A stretch of DNA of 13,656 bases from Actinomycetes bacterium (GTDB lineage: Bacteria > Actinomycetota > Acidimicrobiia > Acidimicrobiales > Microtrichaceae): assembly GCA_023423475.1 (NCBI GenBank), contig JAFAFN010000256.1:1-13656 (forward strand). The letters run 5' to 3'. Of this stretch, positions 6,847 to 13,656 are shown piece after piece. The notes under the pieces are model-generated. The model was given only the letters and a program-made list of their open reading frames with translations, ran no database searches and had not been told where the DNA came from. The position numbers were made by a program, and so were the translations under genes. Every line of letters begins with the position of its first letter. Positions within the stretch are counted from its first letter, which is position 1.

Positions 6847-9800
6847 ATGGGGGCAGGGACGAGGCAGTTCGCGGCGCGTCGACGCGCGGCGGTGGCGCTG
6901 ATGGCGACGGCGCTGACGGTGAGTCTGGTCGGGGCCGCGTGCGTCGCGCCGCCGACAGGACCGGAGCCACCGCGACGGGACCCCGAGATCGACAGGATGC
7001 TCGCGGACCCCGAGTGGGCGGCACAGCTCGGTGAGACCGAGGAGGAGCGCGCGCAGATCATCGAGGACGTGTCGGCGTACGTCGACGAGTGGAGCCAGTG
7101 GGAGCTCGACGACCTCGAGGTCGAGAGGTGGAACCAGGAGAAGCTCGTCGCCGACGCCGAGGCGGAGGCCGAAGCGCGCCGGGCCCAGGAGCGTCTCGAC
7201 GCCGAGGCGGCCGCCGAGGCCGAACGCCTCGCCGAGCTCACCGCCGGCCCCGGGCTCCCGGAGCTCCAGGAGCAGGTGACCGATGGTGCCGAGGACTACG
7301 ACGTCTCGGCCGACGCCGCCCACTGGGCCTCCATCCCCGACTTCGCTGCGGGCCAGGCCGACTTCCGTCAGCGCCACGTCTCGACCACCCAGCGGGTCGA
7401 CCGCCTCGTCGCCGTGATGCAGGCATCGGGTGAGCTCGAGCGTGTGGACGCCATCCCCGGCTGGGTGCCGCCGGAGGGTCAGGACGATCCGCTCTTCACC
7501 ACGATCTGGCTGGACAAGGTCGAGGACCGCATCAGCGTCCTGGACCCGACCGGCGCGTGCAAGGACCGCGCCGGCAACCGCAAGGCGCCCACGGACGACG
7601 GCCTGCGTCCCGGCACGATCTACACGCCGTACCAGAACACCTTCGCCGGCTCCGGCGGCACACCGACCCATCTGGGTCAGCTCCAGACGGTCACACTCGG
7701 CGGCAAGCGCCACATGGTCGTCGAGGGTCACATCGGCAACCTCAACACCCTGGGCGTGCCGGCCGCGATCGGCGTCGCGACCTGGTTCCAGACCCGCATC
7801 TCGATCCTGACCGCCGAGAACATCGTGTCGGACCCCGACGGGTACGGGCCGTTCCGCCAGCCGTGGGTCCCCGGGACCTCGGAGCTGTCGGGTCGGGTGC
7901 AGGTGCTCTGCTACACCGACGACTTCGGACTCTCGACCGGTTCGCCGATCCGCCGTGCGATGTTCCGCGCGTACATCCCGATCGAGAACGAGGAGTACTC
8001 CCTCGTCGACGAGGTCTTCCAGCTCCGCGCCGCGGTCGGCAGCATCCCGCTCAACTGGGGCGAGCCGCCTGTGCTGTTCTACGGGGCGGACCAGCGGACC
8101 GTGCACCTCGGACGAGCGCCGCTCGGCCACCAGTCGACTTTCACCAACGGCGGCTTCGGCGTGACCCTGGGCAGCGGCGTCGTCACCGACAACAACGGGA
8201 TCGCCGGCGACGACCTCGAGAGCTCGCTGCGTGGTCCGGTCGCCAGCGGGCTCGTGAACGCGCTCTCGGCGTTGGACGGCACCAGTGCGTGGGTGCTCGG
8301 CAAGAAGAAGGCGAACGCCTCGTGGGGGTGGTTCGGCTTCGCGATCAACAACTCCGCGCCGACGACGCCGACGGTCGACCTGGACTGGGTGCCGACCTAC
8401 CGCAACGGCCAGGAGGACGACGAGTTCCGACTCCGCGGCTCGATCTCGATGAAGGACTGGCTGATCGAGGCACGGGTCAGCCTGCCGTGGGCGGCGCTCG
8501 GACTGGTGCCCTGCTACGTGAAGATGAAGGTCGACTTCTCGGCATCGATCTACGCCTCGGTCGACGTGCACGACACCGCCCGCACGGTGCTGGTGCCGAA
8601 CATCGAGATCGGCGGCATCAACGCCAACGTGCACTCGATGTTCGCGAGCCCGCTGCCCCTCGGCTGCAACTCGCTCTACCTGTTCAAGTTCGTGAACAGC
8701 TGGGTCGAGAAGCTTCAGGGCAAGTTGCCGGCGATCAACCAGAACCTCTCGACGAACCTGCAGACGCAGCCGAACCTGCCGGCCGCGGTGCCGGCGACGA
8801 TCCCGATCGGTGGCGGCCAGAACATGCAGGCCCTCTTCACCGGCTGGAACGACACCTGTGCGCCCTACGGCTGCAACGGCGGTGGCGCCGGTGACGTCGG
8901 CATCAGCTGGGCCGGCATCGAGGCGTCGGGGGACTTCCGGTTCACCGACACCAAACCGGTCCAGGCGACCCGACGCTTCCCGGCGTCGTACTCACCCACG
9001 ACCGGTGGCACGGCCAACGACCGGATCCGCCACCACTTCGGACCGCAGAACGAGATCATCGACTTCTCGGCCTATGTGAACCCGTCGCTGCTCAACCAGA
9101 TGTTGCGGGTGCTCGCCGAACACGGTCGACTCGACGGCGCGGCGAACGCCACCGAACCCGTGGTGGCCCGCACGGCACCGCTCTACATCAACACCCCGGT
9201 GGCGCCCGACAAGCCGCTCGGTCTGCACATCCCGCACCTCGAGTGGGATCCCGTCGGGCCGAACCTGCTGTCGATCGAATCGTTCGCGGCGGTCGGCGTC
9301 GGTTTCGACGCAGGGACGAGGAAGCTCGTGCCGTCGACGATCTCACCGTCGGACCCAGGGCTCGGCATCGCCATCAGGGCGCTGCGCTGCGAGAGCACGC
9401 TGTGGCTGAGCTGCAACGGCATCCCTGCGCTGGCGTCCGCGGCGGCGAACTACCTGGGCAACTCGCTGCTCAACCCGTTGCTGCAGAACACCGTCGGCCA
9501 GGTGAAGATCCCCCAGACCGGCAACTTCTCGCTCACCGGGGTGAAGATCGTCAACGAGGACGGCCACCTCGGGCTGCGTGCCTCGGTCGGGGCGAGCCAG
9601 CTGCGGGCGTGGGGTCACATCGATGCCTCGACCTACAGCTTCGACACCTTCTTCGAGGGCCTGGCCGGCACCGGGCCGGTGACGTACTCCTGGGTGATCC
9701 GCGACGGGGTGACGAACGCGGTGGTCCACACCGAGACGTCCCAGCAGCACCAGCTCGGCGGATTCTCCACGAGCGCGCTGCACCCGATGAACATGCTGGG

Positions 9801-9891
9801 CCTGCAGCTGCGGGTGGTCACGGCAACGGTCACCGCGACCCGTGGTGGACAGAGCATCACGACGACGCACACCCATCAGCGCATCAACTGA
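6847..9891 (+). CDS. Large exported protein, probable tandem TULIP (BPI-like) lipid-binding domains plus PKD/Ig-like C-terminus
   Basis: A 1014-residue protein with an N-terminal signal (RRR at 11-13, hydrophobic to 31, then Cys 32). The sequence before the Cys is VGAA, a poor lipobox, so it may be secreted or lipidated. A charged Glu/Ala helix, probably a coiled coil, spans about 84-133. The half at about 455-650 has a leading helix (LRGPVASGLVNALSAL), beta strands, a Cys pair (556, 607) and a closing amphipathic helix (FKFVNSWVEKLQGKL). The half at about 735-915 has FSAYVNPSLLNQMLRVLAEH, strands, a Cys pair (848, 856), then LLNPLLQ and IPQTGNFSLTGVKIVNEDG. This resembles BPI C-domains (leading helix, then N-x-x-L, a Pro-containing strand and a long strand pair). 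Residues about 917-1014 look like a PKD/Ig-like domain (GPVTYSWVIRDG). The TULIP call is structural inference, not a database match. GAGG at 6839-6842 lies 4 nt before the ATG. Confidence 0.85.
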   Translation: MGAGTRQFAARRRAAVALMATALTVSLVGAACVAPPTGPEPPRRDPEIDRMLADPEWAAQLGETEEERAQIIEDVSAYVDEWSQWELDDLEVERWNQEKLVADAEAEAEARRAQERLDAEAAAEAERLAELTAGPGLPELQEQVTDGAEDYDVSADAAHWASIPDFAAGQADFRQRHVSTTQRVDRLVAVMQASGELERVDAIPGWVPPEGQDDPLFTTIWLDKVEDRISVLDPTGACKDRAGNRKAPTDDGLRPGTIYTPYQNTFAGSGGTPTHLGQLQTVTLGGKRHMVVEGHIGNLNTLGVPAAIGVATWFQTRISILTAENIVSDPDGYGPFRQPWVPGTSELSGRVQVLCYTDDFGLSTGSPIRRAMFRAYIPIENEEYSLVDEVFQLRAAVGSIPLNWGEPPVLFYGADQRTVHLGRAPLGHQSTFTNGGFGVTLGSGVVTDNNGIAGDDLESSLRGPVASGLVNALSALDGTSAWVLGKKKANASWGWFGFAINNSAPTTPTVDLDWVPTYRNGQEDDEFRLRGSISMKDWLIEARVSLPWAALGLVPCYVKMKVDFSASIYASVDVHDTARTVLVPNIEIGGINANVHSMFASPLPLGCNSLYLFKFVNSWVEKLQGKLPAINQNLSTNLQTQPNLPAAVPATIPIGGGQNMQALFTGWNDTCAPYGCNGGGAGDVGISWAGIEASGDFRFTDTKPVQATRRFPASYSPTTGGTANDRIRHHFGPQNEIIDFSAYVNPSLLNQMLRVLAEHGRLDGAANATEPVVARTAPLYINTPVAPDKPLGLHIPHLEWDPVGPNLLSIESFAAVGVGFDAGTRKLVPSTISPSDPGLGIAIRALRCESTLWLSCNGIPALASAAANYLGNSLLNPLLQNTVGQVKIPQTGNFSLTGVKIVNEDGHLGLRASVGASQLRAWGHIDASTYSFDTFFEGLAGTGPVTYSWVIRDGVTNAVVHTETSQQHQLGGFSTSALHPMNMLGLQLRVVTATVTATRGGQSITTTHTHQRIN

Positions 9892-9900
9892 GCGCGTCCT

Positions 9901-9943
9901 GCGAACCCGCCGGGTCGGCCCCTCTCCGATCCGGCGGGTTCGC
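9901..9943. terminator. Strong bidirectional hairpin terminator between convergent genes
   Basis: GCGAACCCGCCGG (9901-9913) pairs perfectly with CCGGCGGGTTCGC (9931-9943). The stem continues inward as G-T-C-G-G against C-C-G-A-T with one G-U pair, so about 18 pairs close a 7-nt loop. It starts 9 nt after the stop of the 1014-aa gene and lies 25 nt beyond the stop of the opposing lipoprotein gene. Neither side has a T-tract. Confidence 0.8.
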
Positions 9944-9968
9944 CGCGTCGTGTGTCCGGTACCTCGGC

Positions 9969-10775
9969 TCAGCCGGCGACCGGCTGGACCTCGATGGAGA
10001 ACATGATCATGCCCTCCTGCTCGAGCGCGTCGGTCACGATGAGGCCGCTCTGGTGGCGGCCGGGCTCGGAGCGGCCGGGGGTGTTGTAGTTCGACGGCGA
10101 GCACTGGAGCACCACGTCGACCTCGGTGCTGGACACCGGGGTGGTGCTGAGCTCACGGCAGGTGAACATCGAGTTCTGGGCGAACGGCTTGACGAACGAG
10201 TTCGTGATCGACCCGCCCTGGCCCAGCGCGATGGGCAGCGACTCGTCACGCAGCCGCAGCGACAGGGTGAACGTCGTCTCCTGGTCGATCACCGTCGGCG
10301 AGAACGAGTGGCTCACGAGCACCGGGGCGCTGCGGTCCTCGCTCCCGCCGGTCACCTCGAACTCGAAGCGGGTGTCGAGCCCCGGGTAGTTCTGGATCGG
10401 AGGGGTCCCGTCGTTGATGCGTGCCTCGAGCTGCCAGGTCCCATTCGAGGCGACCTCGGGCAGCTCGCAGGTGAACACCAGTGCCACGTGCAGGAACCCG
10501 GTCACCGGCTCCATCGTGACGTCGCAGTAGCGCTGTGCGAGCAGCTGGGAACCGCTCGGGGTGAACAGCCAGCGGGGCGCCCCACCCGTGACACCCTCGT
10601 CGTCGTGCGCCTGGACCACGATGGTCACGGTGTCGCCGGGCTGCGCCGGCTGCGTGGTTGCTTCGTACGAGCTGACCGTCGGCCGCTGGTAGCTCGGTGG
10701 CTGGTTCTGGCAACCCGCCAGCACCGCCAACAACACCGCCACGACACCCATCGACCCCAGTCGTCTCATCTCCAC
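9969..10775 (-). CDS. Lipoprotein with two Ig-like (beta-sandwich) repeats, function unknown
   Basis: A 268-residue protein with a lipoprotein signal peptide: MEMRRLGSMG, then VVAVLLAVLAGC with lipobox LAGC and Cys at 22. It should sit lipid-anchored outside the membrane. The mature part is an internal duplication. Repeat 1 (about 32-142) begins PTVSSYEATTQPAQPGDTVT and repeat 2 (about 150-264) begins PVLVSHSFSPTVIDQETTFT. Each has a Cys pair spaced 19 residues apart (84/103 and 206/225) and alternating strands typical of bacterial Ig/PKD-like modules, which usually bind or space surface structures. No enzyme motif is seen. The GTG at 10775 is preferred because AGGGAA (10786-10781) lies 5 nt upstream; an ATG at 10769 is the alternative. 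A TACCCT box (10826-10821) may be its -10. It converges on the 1014-aa gene with a shared terminator. Confidence 0.85.
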   Translation of the reverse strand: MEMRRLGSMGVVAVLLAVLAGCQNQPPSYQRPTVSSYEATTQPAQPGDTVTIVVQAHDDEGVTGGAPRWLFTPSGSQLLAQRYCDVTMEPVTGFLHVALVFTCELPEVASNGTWQLEARINDGTPPIQNYPGLDTRFEFEVTGGSEDRSAPVLVSHSFSPTVIDQETTFTLSLRLRDESLPIALGQGGSITNSFVKPFAQNSMFTCRELSTTPVSSTEVDVVLQCSPSNYNTPGRSEPGRHQSGLIVTDALEQEGMIMFSIEVQPVAG

Positions 10776-10820
10776 AGCACTTCCCTGCCCGGGCAGATGC
10801 GCCCGATCGAATGAACGCGC

Positions 10821-10826
10821 AGGGTA
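10821..10826 (-). promoter_or_regulatory. Candidate -10 box TACCCT of the Ig-like lipoprotein gene
   Basis: On the minus strand TACCCT lies 45 nt before the GTG start at 10775, which would give a leader of about 40 nt containing the AGGGAA ribosome binding site. The -35 region is not recognisable. Confidence 0.3.
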
Positions 10827-10875
10827 ACCGTGGGCCCTGACCAGTTGCTTACGGCCCCAGCGGCCGCGCCGGCGC

Positions 10876-10930
10876 TAACGTGTGTGACGTTCGTCTCACC
10901 TGGTGGTCTCGGCCGCCGAGGGTAGGAGGT
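10876..10930 (+). promoter_or_regulatory. Candidate promoter, leader hairpin and strong ribosome binding site of the 88-aa gene
   Basis: TAACGT (10876-10881) is a TAnnnT -10 candidate. A short stem CTCGG-CCG-CCGAG (10908-10920) sits just before AGGAGGT (10924-10930), a near-ideal Shine-Dalgarno sequence 4 nt from the ATG at 10935. It is the best ribosome binding site in the window and the main reason to accept the small gene. Confidence 0.45.
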
Positions 10931-10934
10931 CACG

Positions 10935-11201
10935 ATGGACGACCGTCAGCACGGCCTCGGGGGAGGCCTGCATCACCCGAACAGCGACCAGCAGCGCGCG
11001 CCGCGACCCGATCACCGCTTCGAGGTCGTGGTCGCGCCGCTGCGTGGCGACCTCGCGTGGCGTCGTCGGATCCGCATGATCACGATCAGGGATCGTGTGC
11101 TGCGTGCCGGCTCGTGGGTGCTGCGGTGCCTCGCGGAGCTCGGCTGCTGGTTCACGGGCGTGCCGCCGCAGCGGTGCGGTCGGTCGGCGGGTGCGCGCTG
11201 A
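10935..11201 (+). CDS. Small basic protein, function unknown
   Basis: An 88-residue protein without a recognised family. The N-terminus is polar (His, Gln, Asp, Pro), followed by FEVVVAPLRGDLAWRRRIRM and a C-terminal part with amphipathic or weakly hydrophobic stretches (VLRAGSWVLRCLAELGCWFTG). Cysteines fall at about 65, 71 and 81. Third codon positions are mostly G or C, as in neighbouring genes, and the ribosome binding site is excellent, so translation is likely. It ends 48 bp before the monooxygenase ATG on the same strand, and no separate promoter for the monooxygenase is evident, so the two may be cotranscribed. It is possibly a lineage-specific protein, a leader-type gene or a small membrane-associated protein; the sequence does not decide. 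Confidence 0.55.
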   Translation: MDDRQHGLGGGLHHPNSDQQRAPRPDHRFEVVVAPLRGDLAWRRRIRMITIRDRVLRAGSWVLRCLAELGCWFTGVPPQRCGRSAGAR

Positions 11202-11207
11202 GCGCAC
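11191..11207. terminator. Short hairpin over the stop codon of the 88-aa gene
   Basis: GTGCGC-GCTGA-GCGCAC (6-bp arms, 5-nt loop) contains the TGA stop in its loop. No T-tract follows. It may be a weak terminator or attenuator before the monooxygenase gene, or chance in GC-rich DNA. Confidence 0.25.
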
Positions 11208-11249
11208 ACCGACGAGAGGTCAGTGCCTCGATCTGACAGTGTCTCGGCG

Positions 11250-12749
11250 ATGAGCACGACCGAAGGCCAGGATCCAACCGCACACGTCGACGTCCTGATC
11301 GTCGGTGCGGGCATCTCCGGCATCGGTGCGGCGCACCACCTGCAGGAGCAGCTGCCCGACACGTCGTTCGTCGTGCTCGAGGCCAAGGAGTCCTTCGGGG
11401 GCACCTGGCTGACGCACCGCTATCCGGGTGTGCGGTCCGACAGCGACCTGTTCACCCTCGGGTACCGGTTCAAGCCCTGGCGTGGGCGTCCGATCGCCTC
11501 GGGGTCCGAGATCCTCGAGTACCTCGGCGAGGTCATCGACGACGACGACCTGGCCCGACACATCCGCTACGGGCACCGCATCACCGAGGCGAGCTGGTCG
11601 AGCGACACGGCCAGGTGGACCGTGACCGCGACGGTCGTCGACCCGTCATCGGGCGACGTGAGCGAGCGCGTGTTCACCACGGGGTTCCTGTGGATGTGCC
11701 AGGGCTACTACGACCACGACCGACCCCACACGCCGTCGTGGCCCGGGTTCGAGGACTTCGAGGGCACCGTCGTGCACCCACAGCACTGGCCCGAGGACCT
11801 CGACCTGTCCGGCCGGCGCGTCGTGGTCATCGGATCGGGTGCCACCGCGGCGACCTTGGTGCCGGCCATCTCGGACGACGCCGAGCACGTGACGATGCTG
11901 CAGCGCTCGCCGACGTTCTTCGTGTCACGGCCCAACTCGAACGAGCTCGCCGACACCCTGCGTGGACTCGACGTGCCCGAGGAGTGGACCCACGAGATCG
12001 TGCGGCGTCAGATGCTCGAGCTGACCGACCTGCTGACCAGCGCGTCCGCCGAGCATCCGGACCTGGTCCGGACCATGTTGCTCGACGAGATCCGTGGCCA
12101 GCTCCCGGAGGACTTCGACATCGATCGCCACTTCAGCCCGTCCTACCGGCCGTGGCAGCAGCGCATCGCCGCGTTGCCCGACGGCGACCTGTTCGCCGCG
12201 ATCTCGAAGGGCACGGTGTCGGTGGTGACCGACACGATCGACCGGTTCACGCCGTGGGGCATCCTCACCGCCGGTGGCGACGAACTGCACGCGGACGTGG
12301 TGACCACGGCGACGGGCTTCGACCTCTCCGTGCTCGGCGAGATCGACTTCGTCGTCGACGGCACGCCCGTGGACCCTGCGGCGTCGGTCACCTACCGCGG
12401 CATCATGTTCACGGGCCTGCCGAACCTGGCGTACGTGTTCGGCTACTTCCGGGCGAGCTGGACGCTGCGCGCCGAGATCATCAGCGACTTCGTGTGTCGA
12501 CTGCTCGCACACCTCCGTGACACCGGCGCACGAGAGGTCAGGGCGACGCTGCGCGACGACGAGCTCGACATGGAGCGCCGGCCCTGGGTCGAGCCGGAGA
12601 ACTTCAACCCCGGCTACCTCGCCAGGTCGCTCGAGCTCATGCCGAAGCAGGGAGATCGTGAGCCCTGGCGGTGGGGCGCCGAGTACCCCGTCGAGAAGGT
12701 GGCGCTCGCCGAGGCGGACCTCGGCGACGGCACGCTCCACTTCAGTTGA
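11250..12749 (+). CDS. EthA-like FAD/NADPH Baeyer-Villiger monooxygenase
   Basis: A 499-residue cytoplasmic flavoprotein close in length and sequence pattern to mycobacterial EthA (489 residues). The FAD-binding Rossmann motif GAGISG is at about 19-24. GGTW and YPGVRSDSDLFTLGYRFKPW follow (about 50-77). The Baeyer-Villiger fingerprint FxGxxxHxxxWP is exact as FEGTVVHPQHWP (about 170-181). The NADPH-binding motif is GSGATA (about 195-200), and TATGFD closes the second nucleotide-binding part. Such enzymes insert one oxygen from O2 next to a ketone carbonyl or oxidise sulfur and nitrogen centres; EthA itself activates thioamide drugs. The natural substrate is not known from sequence. The ATG at 11250 matches the EthA N-terminus; an in-frame GTG at 11223 would add nine residues, with an AGAGGT only 2 nt before it. 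No EthR-like regulator adjoins it. A tandem repeat begins at its stop codon. Confidence 0.95.
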   Translation: MSTTEGQDPTAHVDVLIVGAGISGIGAAHHLQEQLPDTSFVVLEAKESFGGTWLTHRYPGVRSDSDLFTLGYRFKPWRGRPIASGSEILEYLGEVIDDDDLARHIRYGHRITEASWSSDTARWTVTATVVDPSSGDVSERVFTTGFLWMCQGYYDHDRPHTPSWPGFEDFEGTVVHPQHWPEDLDLSGRRVVVIGSGATAATLVPAISDDAEHVTMLQRSPTFFVSRPNSNELADTLRGLDVPEEWTHEIVRRQMLELTDLLTSASAEHPDLVRTMLLDEIRGQLPEDFDIDRHFSPSYRPWQQRIAALPDGDLFAAISKGTVSVVTDTIDRFTPWGILTAGGDELHADVVTTATGFDLSVLGEIDFVVDGTPVDPAASVTYRGIMFTGLPNLAYVFGYFRASWTLRAEIISDFVCRLLAHLRDTGAREVRATLRDDELDMERRPWVEPENFNPGYLARSLELMPKQGDREPWRWGAEYPVEKVALAEADLGDGTLHFS

Positions 12750-12799
12750 GTCCGGCAGCAGTTGAGTTCAGCCGCACCTGAGTTCGGCAGCACCTGAGT
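12747..12799 (+). repeat. 16-bp tandem repeat starting on the monooxygenase stop codon
   Basis: Three head-to-tail copies: TGAGTCCGGCAGCAGT (12747-12762), TGAGTTCAGCCGCACC (12763-12778) and TGAGTTCGGCAGCACC (12779-12794). The beginning of a fourth (TGAGT) follows at 12795. Copies 2 and 3 match at 14 of 16 positions, and copies 1 and 3 at 13 of 16. The first TGA is the stop of the monooxygenase. Because 16 is not a multiple of three, the array gives stop codons in all three plus-strand frames. Confidence 0.8.
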
Positions 12800-12837
12800 C
12801 GAACGACCCTCATTTCTCCAGCGGTCCCCGGAACCGG

Positions 12838-12869
12838 TCGACATCTCTGTCGATGCCAGCTCCACGTGG
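12838..12869. promoter_or_regulatory. Two small palindromes upstream of the membrane protein gene
   Basis: TCGACA-TCTC-TGTCGA (12838-12853) is a 6-bp inverted repeat, and CCACGTGG (12862-12869) is a perfect 8-bp palindrome. Both lie in the 148-bp gap before the DUF6159-like gene, where no TAnnnT -10 box exists (12750-12897 contains no TA step). They are possible regulator sites, but short enough to occur by chance. Confidence 0.25.
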
Positions 12870-12897
12870 TGTCGAAGGGATCGAGAGGATCAGGACG

Positions 12898-13656
12898 ATG
12901 AGTCGACGACAGAACAGCAAGCAGCTGACACAGGCCACCTACGGCCTGGTGAAGTCCAACCCCGGGATGAACCGGTGGACCGTCAAGGCGGCCGTGCACG
13001 GCGCGGTCGTCGGCGGCATCGGTGTGCTGCTGGGGGTGGTCCTGCTCGCCAGCGGCGAGATCATGGGTGAGTCCGGTGGTGGCGCGAGCACGGTCACGAT
13101 CATCGCCGGTGGAGCGCTCGTGGTCCTCGGTCTGTTCGCCGGTCTCACCGCGGCGAACCTGCAGCTGGCCGGCCTGGTGAAGGCCACCGACGACGTGCTC
13201 CACGGCCGTGAGGTCGACGAGTCCGCGGCGAACGCCGCCGCCCACGCGCAGCGCGGCGCGCTGATGCAGTGGTCGGCGATCTCCGTCGCCGTCGGCGCAC
13301 TCGTCTCCTTCGTGCAGGGTGACGGCAACGGCGGCGCGGTGACGACGATCCTGCGGTCGCTGCTGGCGGGTCTCGTCGCCACCGTCTGGGCCGTCGTGAC
13401 GGCGCTGGTCCTGCCGGTGATCGTCCTCGAGGGTGTCGGCGCCGTGCCCGCCATCAAGCGATCCGCCCACATCATCCGCTCCACCTGGGGCGAGCAGGTC
13501 TTCGGCAGCATCCGCATCGGCGCCCGGATGGCCCTGACCTTCGTCCTGCCCGGCATGTTGCTGATCGTCGGCGGCATCGCACTGGCGCTCGCCGTGGGTG
13601 GCGCCGCCATGGTCGCCGTCGGTGCGGTGATCGGCCTGGCCGGCGCAGTGCTGGTC
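12898..13656 (+). CDS. DUF6159-like multi-pass membrane protein, 5' part
   Basis: The reading frame is open from the ATG to the right edge, with 253 residues visible. Hydrophobic segments lie at about 34-52, 64-86, 123-140, 150-175 and 211-253, so at least five membrane passes are expected. Between the fourth and fifth lies the motif LPVIVLEGVGAVPAIKRSA, then IIRSTWGEQVFG (about 171-203), which is the hallmark of the DUF6159 family of bacterial and archaeal membrane proteins of unknown function. The short N-terminus has an amphipathic part with KSNPGMNRW. The start is supported by GAGAGGA (12883-12889), 8 nt upstream of the ATG. It follows the monooxygenase on the same strand after a 148-bp gap holding the tandem repeat, so a separate promoter is likely but not recognised. 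The 3' end is beyond the window. Confidence 0.85.
   Translation, partial: MSRRQNSKQLTQATYGLVKSNPGMNRWTVKAAVHGAVVGGIGVLLGVVLLASGEIMGESGGGASTVTIIAGGALVVLGLFAGLTAANLQLAGLVKATDDVLHGREVDESAANAAAHAQRGALMQWSAISVAVGALVSFVQGDGNGGAVTTILRSLLAGLVATVWAVVTALVLPVIVLEGVGAVPAIKRSAHIIRSTWGEQVFGSIRIGARMALTFVLPGMLLIVGGIALALAVGGAAMVAVGAVIGLAGAVLV

Noticed and set aside
6736..8634. Long open frame (632 codons) antisense to the 1014-aa gene
   Set aside because: Arg/Gly/Val-rich shadow with no recognisable motif. The sense frame has a signal peptide, ribosome binding site and coding-like codon use.
10832..10857. GGGCC/GGCCC inverted repeat in the divergent region, considered as a riboswitch or operator
   Set aside because: Five pairs with a 16-nt loop and no conserved riboswitch core; likely chance.
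1..13656. CRISPR arrays, tRNA or rRNA genes, insertion sequences, integrase or phage genes
   Set aside because: Looked for and not seen. There are no regularly spaced long repeats, no transposase motifs and no tRNA-like cloverleaf.

Overview
This is a GC-rich stretch of bacterial chromosome with strong G/C preference at third codon positions. The gene set suggests an actinobacterium, most likely Acidimicrobiia-like. It holds an F420/flavin-dependent luciferase-like oxidoreductase, an EthA-type Baeyer-Villiger monooxygenase, an orphan branched-chain-type binding lipoprotein, a DUF6159-type membrane protein and TAnnnT -10 boxes directly before start codons. The taxonomic call is inference; no rRNA or other marker gene is present.

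Layout. The left end (1-1269, minus) is a two-gene unit: a nitronate-monooxygenase-family flavoprotein followed by the start of a luciferase-like oxidoreductase cut by the window edge. Divergent to it is a large c-di-GMP turnover protein with three PAS domains plus GGDEF and EAL (1364-3874, plus). This converges on a small membrane-anchored protein (3892-4437, minus). From a shared 147-bp divergent region runs a type 1 periplasmic-binding lipoprotein (4585-6000, plus), closed by a long hairpin. A TetR regulator (6134-6769) and a 1014-residue exported protein (6847-9891) follow on the same strand. A two-repeat Ig-like lipoprotein (9969-10775, minus) converges on the exported protein, with an 18-pair hairpin between them. 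A small basic protein (10935-11201), the EthA-like monooxygenase (11250-12749) and a truncated multi-pass membrane protein (12898 to the right edge) complete the window on the plus strand.

How the genes work together. There is no single obvious pathway. Themes are small-molecule oxidation (three flavin or F420 enzymes), intracellular signalling (c-di-GMP, TetR) and cell-envelope or secreted proteins (two lipoproteins, one probable exported lipid-binding protein, two membrane proteins).

The most interesting item is the 1014-residue exported protein. Its pattern of helices and strands, and short motifs in its second half, resemble the tandem lipid-binding domains of the BPI/CETP (TULIP) superfamily, with a PKD/Ig-like C-terminal domain added. 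No mobile element, CRISPR array, tRNA or rRNA gene was seen. Non-coding points of note are a 16-bp tandem repeat that starts exactly on the monooxygenase stop codon, a 21-bp-period repeat at the tetR start, and strong hairpin terminators that lack a T-tract.
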